DNA of 5,488 nucleotides, taken from the NCBI GenBank assembly GCA_012514915.1, contig JAAYZJ010000049.1, positions 1 to 5,488 of the forward strand, read 5' to 3'. Source of the DNA: Lentisphaerota bacterium (GTDB lineage Bacteria; Verrucomicrobiota; Kiritimatiellia; RFP12; JAAYLN01). The notes beneath the pieces are model-generated. The model was not told the DNA's origin and did not search any database. It saw nothing but the letters and a program-made list of their open reading frames with translations. Shown one piece after another: positions 1 through 5,488 of this stretch. Made by a program: the position numbers and the translations under genes. Numbering within the stretch: the first letter of the stretch is position 1; each line of letters opens with the position of its first letter.

Positions 1-1019
1 AGCGCCGCCGCGCAGGCCATCGGGTTGCCGCCGTAGCTGCTGGAGGCCGAGATCGACTCGAAGGCCTCCTTGTGCGGCTCGCGGACGGCGACAGCCGTCA
101 CGGGGAAGCCGTTGCCGAAGCCCTTGCCCAGCGTGACGACGTCGGGCACGACGTTCCAGTGCTCGCAGCAGAGGTACTTGCCGGTGCGCCCCATGCTCGT
201 CAGAACCTCGTCGGCCATGAGCAGGATGTGGTGGCGGTCGCAGAAGGCGCGCACTTTCGGGAAGAAATCGTCCGGCGGAATGACGGAGCCCCCCCACCCC
301 TGGATCGGCTCCAGCACGAACGCGGCGACCTGGTGCGCGGTGGCGCGGCCCAGATACTCCTCGTAGAAGGCGATGTAGGCGTCGGTGTCGAGCGCGCCGT
401 CGGCCCTCGTCCAGTGCGGACGATAGGGATTCGGGCGGGGCAGCATATGGAAGCCGGGCGCGCGGGTGGGCCCGTAGACGTTCGACCGGATTTCACCCAT
501 CGAGACCGCGCCGTAGGTCTTGCCGTGAAAATCGTTGAAGCACGACATCATCTCGTGCTGGCGGGTGACGGCGCGGCACACCCGCTGCCCGGCCTCGACG
601 GCGGCCGTGCCGCAGTCGTAGAGCTGGAAGCCGTTGAGGTCGCCCGGCAGGATCGAGGCGAGCTTCTCCATCAACTGCATCTTGAGCGGCGTCGTGAAGT
701 CGTGCGCGTTCATCAACTGCCCCGCCGCCTTCTGCACGGCCTCGGTCACTTTCGGGTGGCAGTGTCCCAGCGTCGTCACGTAGATGCCCGACGAGAAGTC
801 GAGGTAGCGGTTGCCGTCGACATCGACGAGCTCGCACCCCTTGCCCGAAGCAAACGCCACGGGGAAGAGCTTGACCTGGCCGCTGAGCCCCTTGAAGTAC
901 TTGCAGGTGCGGGCGTGCATCTCCTTCGACTTGGGGCCGGGGGCCGGCACGGTCATGCAGGGGACTTGATCAAGCGGAACATGCGCCCAGTAGCGGGGGC
1001 CTTCGGCGAATTTGCTCAT
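1..1019 (-). CDS. Class III PLP-dependent aminotransferase (4-aminobutyrate/ornithine aminotransferase-like), C-terminus beyond the window
   Basis: Cytosolic fold-type I enzyme that moves an amino group from an omega-amino acid or similar amine to a 2-oxo acid using PLP. 339 residues are visible and the frame is open to the window edge. The family is usually 420-450 residues, so about 100 C-terminal residues are missing. Seen in order: a GPKSKE stretch near 28-33, typical of GABA-aminotransferase-like members; DVDGNRYLDF (66-75); GHCHPKV (85-91); the PLP-phosphate loop CGTAAVEAG (136-144); DFHGKT (163-168); LEPIQGWGG (236-244); ADEV with Asp270, which contacts the pyridine nitrogen; and TLGKGFGNG with Lys299 as the Schiff-base lysine. 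All key catalytic residues are present. The start ATG is supported by AAGGA seven bases upstream. The substrate cannot be told from sequence; GABA, ornithine or another omega-amine are all possible. It lies 104 bases downstream of the SGNH gene on the same strand, so co-transcription is possible but unproven. Confidence 0.93.
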   Translation of the reverse strand, partial: MSKFAEGPRYWAHVPLDQVPCMTVPAPGPKSKEMHARTCKYFKGLSGQVKLFPVAFASGKGCELVDVDGNRYLDFSSGIYVTTLGHCHPKVTEAVQKAAGQLMNAHDFTTPLKMQLMEKLASILPGDLNGFQLYDCGTAAVEAGQRVCRAVTRQHEMMSCFNDFHGKTYGAVSMGEIRSNVYGPTRAPGFHMLPRPNPYRPHWTRADGALDTDAYIAFYEEYLGRATAHQVAAFVLEPIQGWGGSVIPPDDFFPKVRAFCDRHHILLMADEVLTSMGRTGKYLCCEHWNVVPDVVTLGKGFGNGFPVTAVAVREPHKEAFESISASSSYGGNPMACAAA

Positions 1020-1026
1020 GGTGTTT

Positions 1027-1031
1027 TCCTT
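1027..1031 (-). promoter_or_regulatory. Shine-Dalgarno site of the aminotransferase gene
   Basis: AAGGA on the minus strand, seven bases before the ATG at 1019-1017. It supports this start; the protein then begins MSKFAEG and soon reaches the conserved GPKSKE region. Confidence 0.7.
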
Positions 1032-1093
1032 GACGAGTTGAATGGGCCAAGCGCGTTGCGATATCGGCGCTGGGAACCGTGAAAGCTTATCAT

Positions 1094-1114
1094 GCTTGCC
1101 GGTCCATCGCAAGC
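1094..1114 (-). other. Small inverted repeat after the SGNH hydrolase gene (possible weak terminator or processing hairpin)
   Basis: A perfect six-base inverted repeat (GCTTGC / GCAAGC) with a nine-base loop starts ten bases after the stop codon of the SGNH gene. No U-rich tract follows on the minus strand, so it does not meet the usual pattern of an intrinsic terminator. It could protect the 3' end of the message or be chance. The rest of the 1020-1123 gap holds only the aminotransferase ribosome site; I saw no convincing promoter. Confidence 0.3.
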
Positions 1115-1123
1115 CGCGTGCAG

Positions 1124-1858
1124 TCACCCCGGCGACTCGATCGTCTGCATGATCAGCCGGGCCGTCTGCGCATGCATGTCGGCCGTCGGATGGTTGATCC
1201 CGTTCGACAGGCAGAGGGTTGTATCGACCCCCCCGGCTTCAAGCCGGCACCAGGCGTCGTAGACGTCGGCGAGGGCCACCCGCTGGTCCGCCGCGACGCG
1301 GCGGACCGCCTGGGCGTAGGCGTCGAGCACGCCCTCCCGCTGCGTCTGGATGAAGGGCTCGACTTTCGTCTTCCAGCGCGGCGCCACCCGGTCGTTGTCA
1401 TGCGTCATCATCCGGTTCGGCGTCAGCAGGACGACGGCCGCCTCGGTGGCGCCGCGGATGCGGCGGACCAGATCCGCCAGGCCGTCCTGGAAGGCCGCGA
1501 CGCCCGCGCGGCCACCGCCGCAGGCATCGTTGAGGCCGTAGGCGACGAGGACGAGATCGGGCTGGTGGCGGATCACATCGCGGTCGAGCCGCCGGGCGCC
1601 TCCGGGGAGCGATTCCCCGCCGCAACCGGCATTGACGACGCTGAATGTCGTCTGGGGGTAGCGCGCCTCGAGCAGCTGCTTGAGCCGGTGGTGGTAAACC
1701 GCCTCGAAATCGAACCGGCGCTCCTCCATGAACCCCTGCGTGACGCTGTCGCCCAGCGCCACGATCAGCACGGGAGGCGCCGAGGGATCAACCGCTTTTT
1801 CGCGGATTCGTTGTCGAAACCTAGCCAAGTTCTGCATCGTAAACCCATTTCCGTCCAT
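1124..1858 (-). CDS. SGNH/GDSL-type esterase or acylhydrolase
   Basis: A 244-residue single-domain serine hydrolase that probably removes acyl (for example acetyl) groups from a sugar, glycan or lipid; the substrate is unknown. Block I is GDSVTQG with nucleophile Ser38. Block II is VVNAGCGGES (74-83), giving an oxyanion-hole glycine. Block III is YGLND with Asn110. Block V is NGINHP with His223. The usual DxxH aspartate before the histidine is missing, as asparagines (219, 222) occupy this stretch. No signal peptide or membrane segment is visible, so it appears cytosolic. The ATG overlaps the TGA of the exported-protein gene by one base (TGATG), which suggests translational coupling, as no good Shine-Dalgarno precedes it. 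Met8 (codon at 1837-1835) is an alternative start and would keep the whole catalytic domain. Confidence 0.9.
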   Translation of the reverse strand: MDGNGFTMQNLARFRQRIREKAVDPSAPPVLIVALGDSVTQGFMEERRFDFEAVYHHRLKQLLEARYPQTTFSVVNAGCGGESLPGGARRLDRDVIRHQPDLVLVAYGLNDACGGGRAGVAAFQDGLADLVRRIRGATEAAVVLLTPNRMMTHDNDRVAPRWKTKVEPFIQTQREGVLDAYAQAVRRVAADQRVALADVYDAWCRLEAGGVDTTLCLSNGINHPTADMHAQTARLIMQTIESPG

Positions 1859-3708
1859 CAGCGCACCAGCAGCAGGCTCTGCCGCGGCGCGCGCGCCCGG
1901 ATGACGACATTATCGATCGCCAGCGCTTGAGCATAGGTGGTCGTGGAGCCTTCGGCAACTGAATAATTCCACGCCAAAAACAGCGACGCTCCCGGCGGCA
2001 GCTTCAGGAGCGGGAGATCAACCGTCGTCTGCACGACGCCTCCCGGCGCAACGGCGTACCCGGCCGTCGCGTCATCGGGGGGGAAGAACTGCCGCGGCGC
2101 CTCCGCCAGGTCGCGCCAGGCGACGCCGTCGTCCGAGGCGAAGACCTGGATGGCGAACCCGCAGGCGTTGGTGCCGCCGCGGTACTTTTCAATGTCGTAG
2201 CCGAGTTGGAAACCCGGGATCGGATCGGCCGAGCGGTTCACCACCCGCACCATCAGGTTGCCTGAGCGTGTGGCATCGCCGCTGCTGAGGAAGCCGATGG
2301 CGCGGTCCGTGGCGGTGGCGGCCTCGCCGGCGCCGAAGTTGTAGATGCCGTTGGCGGCGCCCGACGGGAGGTTGTTGCCGCCGCAGCGTTCGGTCAGGAT
2401 GAATCCCCCCTCGAACGTGCCGAGCGTCCGCGGCGACGACAGCTTGTCGACTTTCCAGCCCGGCGGCAGCCTGGCCGACGCGGTCGTTCCTCCTTCCAGG
2501 TTGTCAAACGGCTCGAGCACCGTCTGTCCGGGCCGCAGCACGACCACCCATTCGGGCTCGACGAGCAGGGCCAGCGGGCACGTGCACGTCCCCCCCTCGT
2601 CGTCCACCGCCGTGAAGCTGACCTCGTTGCTGCCCGGCTGGCGGGGCGTCCAGTTCCAGATGCCGCGCAGCGCGCCACCCTCGGGCACGACGGCGAACCC
2701 CGCCTGGACATCGGCGAGGGTCTCGCTCGTCACGCCGAGCTGCACGACGGTCCCGTCGGAATCGGCCGCCAGCATCTCGACGCGCAGCGGCTGGTTCACC
2801 GCAATGTTCGTGACTGCGGGGATGCCGGTGATCGCCGGCAGCCGGTTCGCGACCGCACTGCCGGCGACGCTCACGCCCGCCGACGCGGCGCCTGGACTGG
2901 TGGCGCCGACCGTCCCGGCATAATGGCCTTCGCTCGCGCCCGTCAGGCGAATGTAGACCGGAGTGGCCGCCACCACGCCGTTCGTCGCGGGCAGGCTGAG
3001 CGTTGCCGCATAGCCCGACGCGCTTTGCCGCGACACCTCGAAGCCGGACGGGGCGGCGACCGAGGCGTCGGCCGTGAGCAGCTCGCCGGAAACAACGGTC
3101 ACCTGGGGCTCGGAGGGCGTCCCCACCCTTGTCGTGAACGGCTCGAGGACGGCAGGCCGCGCCATCAGCACGGGCGCGAGATAGTCGGTGATGGTGATGT
3201 CGTCGAAGTTGATGCGTTTGCCTGCCGTGCCCCCCTTGTCGATCCGGATGCGGACCGCGCCGGGCCTCTGGATGCCGTTCAGCGTCACGGACTGCCCATC
3301 CGGCGACGGCGTCTGCGCCGGAGAAACGTAGTCCGTCCAGGAGACCCCGCCATCGCGCGACACCGCCAGTGTCCAGTAGACGCCGTTGGTCGGATCCGTG
3401 CCGAACATTCCCTGGTACAGGCTGACCGAACCGACGCCGTTGGTCTTGTCGAACATCATCACCAGCGATCCATTGCGCACCCGGACCGCCTTGGCGCCAT
3501 GCTTCTGGTCGGTCGCGCTGGTTCCCAGCAGGGCATCGTCGAGCAACCACACGCCTTCCGTGCAAGGGACCTCGGCCGCCGCATAGGACTGCTTGCTGGG
3601 CGCCATCTCGAAGTCCTCGAGAAACTCGCCCCGCGCCTCATGGGCCAGGGGGCACATCGCGAGTACCGCGCCCACCACGGCACTCCATACCAACGCCGTC
3701 GTATCCAT
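1858..3708 (-). CDS. Exported multi-domain beta-sandwich/Ig-like protein
   Basis: A 616-residue protein with no catalytic motif I can recognise, probably a secreted or surface protein for adhesion or carbohydrate binding. Residues 1-27 form a signal peptide (MDTT start, hydrophobic core, likely cleavage near AHEA/RGEF). LAMC at 16-19 is a poor lipobox. Residues 28-176 resemble a module seen in exported nucleases and adhesins of Bacteroidota and Verrucomicrobiota (FDKTNG, RINFDDITITDY). Residues 178-286 resemble a repeated Ig-like module (APSGFEVS, VYIRLTG, HYAGTV). Residues 289-385 look like a cadherin/PIG-type Ig domain (ADSDGT, WNWTP, VDDEGGT). Residues 390-605 form a jelly-roll-like domain ending AIDNVVIRAR. 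No PEP-CTERM, LPXTG or T9SS sorting tag is seen. The start at 3708 is preferred over an in-frame ATG at 3741 because AGGAG lies seven bases upstream and the signal peptide then starts at the N-terminus. It is coupled to the SGNH gene downstream. Confidence 0.85.
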   Translation of the reverse strand: MDTTALVWSAVVGAVLAMCPLAHEARGEFLEDFEMAPSKQSYAAAEVPCTEGVWLLDDALLGTSATDQKHGAKAVRVRNGSLVMMFDKTNGVGSVSLYQGMFGTDPTNGVYWTLAVSRDGGVSWTDYVSPAQTPSPDGQSVTLNGIQRPGAVRIRIDKGGTAGKRINFDDITITDYLAPVLMARPAVLEPFTTRVGTPSEPQVTVVSGELLTADASVAAPSGFEVSRQSASGYAATLSLPATNGVVAATPVYIRLTGASEGHYAGTVGATSPGAASAGVSVAGSAVANRLPAITGIPAVTNIAVNQPLRVEMLAADSDGTVVQLGVTSETLADVQAGFAVVPEGGALRGIWNWTPRQPGSNEVSFTAVDDEGGTCTCPLALLVEPEWVVVLRPGQTVLEPFDNLEGGTTASARLPPGWKVDKLSSPRTLGTFEGGFILTERCGGNNLPSGAANGIYNFGAGEAATATDRAIGFLSSGDATRSGNLMVRVVNRSADPIPGFQLGYDIEKYRGGTNACGFAIQVFASDDGVAWRDLAEAPRQFFPPDDATAGYAVAPGGVVQTTVDLPLLKLPPGASLFLAWNYSVAEGSTTTYAQALAIDNVVIRARAPRQSLLLVR

Positions 3709-3715
3709 CGCCGTT

Positions 3716-3720
3716 CTCCT
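3716..3720 (-). promoter_or_regulatory. Shine-Dalgarno site that decides the start of the exported protein
   Basis: AGGAG on the minus strand, seven bases before the ATG at 3708-3706. The in-frame ATG at 3741-3739 would add eleven charged residues before the signal peptide and has no such site, so the shorter form is chosen. Confidence 0.75.
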
Positions 3721-3737
3721 GTCGCCAACATCGACAA

Positions 3738-3777
3738 GCACAGCCGACCATCAACACGCACAGCCGGCCACCAATAT
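3738..3777 (-). repeat. Two tandem copies of an imperfect 20-bp repeat in the exported gene's leader
   Basis: The units at 3738-3757 and 3758-3777 both begin GCACAGCC on the plus strand and match at 16 of 20 positions. A weak third copy may precede the ribosome site (about 3718-3737; its resemblance is poor). They lie between the candidate -10 box and the Shine-Dalgarno site, so they would be in the 5' untranslated leader. Possible roles are regulator binding or leader structure; they may also be a neutral duplication. Confidence 0.6.
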
Positions 3778-3783
3778 AATGCC

Positions 3784-3812
3784 ATTAAAGCGAAGAATCG
3801 GCGGAGGGGCAA
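3784..3812 (-). promoter_or_regulatory. Candidate sigma70-type promoter for the exported protein and SGNH genes
   Basis: On the minus strand, TTGCCC (3812-3807; four of six matches to TTGACA) is followed after exactly 17 bases by TTTAAT (3789-3784; five of six matches to TATAAT). The site sits in the only AT-richer patch of the window, about 75-80 bases before the chosen start of the exported gene. A second TATATT box lies just downstream (3778-3773). The prediction rests on sequence match alone; the consensus in this organism is unknown. Confidence 0.45.
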
Positions 3813-3825
3813 GGCTTTTTTTGCA

Positions 3826-3845
3826 GGGTTATTTTGGGTTATTTT
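3826..3845. repeat. Perfect tandem duplication of a 10-bp AT-rich unit
   Basis: GGGTTATTTT occurs twice in direct succession (3826-3835, 3836-3845), followed by the related GCGGTAAT. It lies upstream of the candidate promoter and 20 bases past the pntB stop. Two direct copies one helical turn apart fit an activator or repressor site, or an UP-like AT element, but function is not shown. The 3709-3864 gap has no gene and no clear terminator for pntB. Confidence 0.65.
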
Positions 3846-3864
3846 GCGGTAATGGCTCAGTCGC

Positions 3865-5301
3865 TCAGGCCAGCGCGGCCGCCAGGTCGGACACCGTCTG
3901 CCGCGCGTCGCCGAAGAGCAGGATCGTTCCCGCCCGCCCGTAGAGCGGATTGGGGACACCGGCATAGCCCGGGGCGGCGTTCAGGTTGCAGATGATGACC
4001 GTCCCAGCCGCCGCGGCGTCGAGGATGGGCATGCCGTAGATGGGGGTTCCCTCGGCCGTGTTGGCGGCGGGGTTGATCACATCGTTCGCGCCGACCACGA
4101 CCACGGCGTCCGCGGTGGGCAACCGCCGGTTCGCCTCCTCGATCTCCACGAACTTCTCGTACGGGATCTGGACTTCCGCCAGGAGCACGTGCATATGCCC
4201 CGGCATGCGGCCGGCGACGGGGTGGATGGCGAAACAGAGTTCCTTGCCCGCCTGTTCCAACCGGTCGGCAAGCGTCTTGACGGCCTCCTGGGCCTGGGCG
4301 ACCGCCATGCCGTAGCCCGGCACCAGGACGATGCGCGACGCCGCGCGGAGCGCCGCGGCGGCCGCGGGCAGCCCCCCCGTCTCCTCGCGGAGCGGCACGG
4401 GGACGGCGGCGGGTTCCCGTTCCGGTTGCGCGTCGGGCGCGGAACGGGGCGCGGAGACGGCGGACGCCGTCGTCCGGCCCGCGAGGATGTCGCCCAGATG
4501 CCGGTTCATGGCCCGGCACATGATCTGCGTGAGCATCAGTCCCGACGCGCCGACGATGCCGCCGACCGCGACCAAGGCAAACTGCCCCAGCGCGAAGCCG
4601 GCGAAGGCGGCCGCGACACCCGAGAGGGCGTTCAGCAGCGAAATGCACACCGGCATGTCGGCCCCGCCGACGCGCCACACGGTGCCCGCGCCCGTTCCCA
4701 GCGCCAGCACGCCGACCAGCGCCGCGAGGAGGGCGGCCCGGGGGCCGGCGAGCACGCCGGTTCCCGCCAGGCCCGCAACGATCAGCAGCCATGCCATCCC
4801 CTGGATGGCGGGCCAGCCGGCCAGGCGCATGGGGGTTGGCCGCAGCCAGCGGGCCAGCTTGGCACCCGCCACCAGGCTGCCGCCCAGCGTCGCCGCGCCG
4901 ATGACCAGCCCCAGTCCGGCCGCCGCGCGGGGCCCCGCGGCGGCCGCCGCGCCGGGCACCGCCAGTTCCATCCAGGCCACCACCGCCGAGGCGGCGCCGC
5001 CGAGCCCGTTGAGCAGCGCGACCAGCTCCGGCATCTGAATCATCCGCACGCGCCGGCCCAGCGCCAGCCCCAGGCCGCCGCCGAGCGCGAGCGCCCCCCA
5101 GGCCCAGCCCGACACGAGCAATCCCTCCCCGGCCAGCGCCAGCAGGATGAACCCCGCCAGGCAGCAGGCGCTGAGCCGATTGCCCCGCACCGCCGTGCGC
5201 GGCGCCCCCATCCAGCGGATCCCCAGGAGAATCCCGCCGATCAGCAGCAGCTCCAGTGCCTGCCGCCCCCCCGCGCCGACCAGCGCCGTCAGGCCGCTCA
5301 C
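3865..5301 (-). CDS. pntB: NAD(P) transhydrogenase subunit beta, divergent
   Basis: Inner-membrane subunit of the proton-translocating transhydrogenase, which couples hydride transfer between NAD(H) and NADP(H) to proton movement. 478 residues, the usual length. About nine hydrophobic segments fill residues 15-262 and include MPELVALLNG (90-99), GGSLVAGAKL (140-149), DMPVCISLLN (Asp215, Asn224) and QIMCRAMNR (259-267). A Pro/Ala-rich linker (275-318) leads to the nucleotide-binding domain III: PGYGMAVAQAQ (328-338), HPVAGRMPGHM (360-370), GANDVINPAA (404-413), GYAGVPNPLY (445-454) and GDA (464-466). Two departures stand out: Asn98 where E. coli has His91, and Asn-Leu-Asn (439-441) where known enzymes have Lys-Arg-Ser. 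The GTG start is set by AAGGAGG seven bases upstream and overlaps the preceding stop (GTGA), indicating coupled synthesis with the alpha membrane subunit. Confidence 0.96.
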   Translation of the reverse strand: MSGLTALVGAGGRQALELLLIGGILLGIRWMGAPRTAVRGNRLSACCLAGFILLALAGEGLLVSGWAWGALALGGGLGLALGRRVRMIQMPELVALLNGLGGAASAVVAWMELAVPGAAAAAGPRAAAGLGLVIGAATLGGSLVAGAKLARWLRPTPMRLAGWPAIQGMAWLLIVAGLAGTGVLAGPRAALLAALVGVLALGTGAGTVWRVGGADMPVCISLLNALSGVAAAFAGFALGQFALVAVGGIVGASGLMLTQIMCRAMNRHLGDILAGRTTASAVSAPRSAPDAQPEREPAAVPVPLREETGGLPAAAAALRAASRIVLVPGYGMAVAQAQEAVKTLADRLEQAGKELCFAIHPVAGRMPGHMHVLLAEVQIPYEKFVEIEEANRRLPTADAVVVVGANDVINPAANTAEGTPIYGMPILDAAAAGTVIICNLNAAPGYAGVPNPLYGRAGTILLFGDARQTVSDLAAALA

Positions 5302-5488
5302 TCCCCCGCCTCCTTCCGCGAAAACATGCGGAGCATGCGGCCGGTGACCACAAATCCGCCGACCACGTTGACAGCGGCCAGCACGATCGCCGCCGCGGCC
5401 AGCGCCTGCCGTCCCGAGCGGGCGGCATGGGCCAGCACCAGCAGCGCGCCCAGGACGGTGATGCCCGACAGGGCGTTCATCCCCGACA
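5298..5488 (-). CDS. pntAB: NAD(P) transhydrogenase alpha membrane subunit (alpha2), 3' end only
   Basis: The visible C-terminal 62 residues run in frame off the window edge. They hold two membrane segments: SGMNALSGITVLGALL, matching TM3 of alpha2 or the PntA C-terminal domain, and ALAAAAIVLAAVNVVGGF, matching TM4. The family's conserved ending GGFVVTGRMLRMF is followed by a short charged tail. In split-gene organisms this subunit is about 100 residues, so roughly the first 35-40 are missing; a fused PntA cannot be excluded from this fragment. It packs with PntB to form the proton channel. The TM3 position that is His in Thermus-type enzymes is Ser here, as in E. coli. Its TGA stop overlaps the pntB GTG start. 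Confidence 0.88.
   Translation of the reverse strand, partial: SGMNALSGITVLGALLVLAHAARSGRQALAAAAIVLAAVNVVGGFVVTGRMLRMFSRKEAGE
5309..5315 (-). promoter_or_regulatory. Strong Shine-Dalgarno site that decides the pntB GTG start
   Basis: AAGGAGG on the minus strand, inside the 3' end of the alpha2 gene and seven bases before the GTG at 5301-5299. The near-perfect match and spacing favour this GTG over any later start; the first membrane segment follows directly. Confidence 0.85.

Noticed and set aside
72..1082. Plus-strand open frame of 336 codons opposite the aminotransferase
   Set aside because: It has Arg/Ala/Gly/His-rich composition and no recognisable motif, while the opposite strand encodes all aminotransferase motifs. 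Long antisense frames are expected in GC-rich coding DNA.
1060..1115. Possible promoter for the aminotransferase (TTGCGA followed by TAAGCT)
   Set aside because: The -10 match is only about three of six, so it is not better than chance.
1079..1930. Plus-strand open frame of 283 codons opposite the SGNH gene
   Set aside because: It spans the SGNH gene and its boundaries, is rich in Arg and Asp, and shows no domain; it is an antisense shadow.
3739..3741. Earlier in-frame ATG for the exported protein
   Set aside because: It lies inside the tandem repeat, has no Shine-Dalgarno site, and would place charged residues before the signal peptide.
3811..3823. T-rich run after a GC-rich stretch on the plus strand, like an intrinsic terminator
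   Set aside because: No stable stem precedes it on the plus strand, and no plus-strand gene ends here. On the minus strand it is an A-run.
2923..3852. Plus-strand open frame of 309 codons opposite the exported protein and its promoter region
   Set aside because: The composition is Arg/His-rich and no ribosome site or family feature is seen. It crosses the intergenic repeats, which argues for chance.
3857..5428. Minus-strand open frame of 523 codons in another frame over pntB
   Set aside because: It is an almost pure Gly/Arg/Ala sequence, while the pntB frame has every transhydrogenase motif.

Overview
The window is GC-rich, and all supported genes lie on the minus strand, so transcription runs from high to low coordinates. 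Base composition, the style of the large exported protein and the transhydrogenase gene order suggest a Gram-negative bacterium. The PVC group (Verrucomicrobiota/Kiritimatiellota-like) is my best guess, from family resemblance only; no marker gene is present to prove it.

In transcription order: (1) 5488-5298 is the 3' end of a membrane (alpha C-terminal) subunit of proton-translocating NAD(P) transhydrogenase, cut by the window edge. (2) 5301-3865 is pntB, the complete beta subunit, overlapping the previous gene by four bases with a strong ribosome site. (3) 3864-3709 is an AT-richer intergenic region with two sets of short tandem repeats, a candidate promoter and a good Shine-Dalgarno site. 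(4) 3708-1858 encodes a secreted, beta-rich multi-domain protein of 616 residues. (5) 1858-1124 encodes an SGNH/GDSL hydrolase whose start codon overlaps the stop of the exported gene by one base. (6) 1123-1020 is a short gap with a small inverted repeat. (7) 1019 to the window edge is a class III PLP-dependent aminotransferase lacking its C-terminal part.

The functional units are a transhydrogenase operon (pntAB-pntB, with pntAA presumably outside the window), a translationally coupled pair (exported protein plus SGNH hydrolase), and an aminotransferase that may be read from the same transcript or separately.

The most interesting observation is in the transhydrogenase. The folding and dinucleotide-binding motifs are intact, but the Lys-Arg-Ser that grips the 2'-phosphate of NADP(H) in known enzymes is Asn-Leu-Asn. 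The proton-channel histidine is also absent from both places where it is known (TM9 of beta, TM3 of alpha2). This points to a divergent transhydrogenase subclass with possibly changed nucleotide specificity or coupling. I found no CRISPR array, tRNA, rRNA or insertion sequence.
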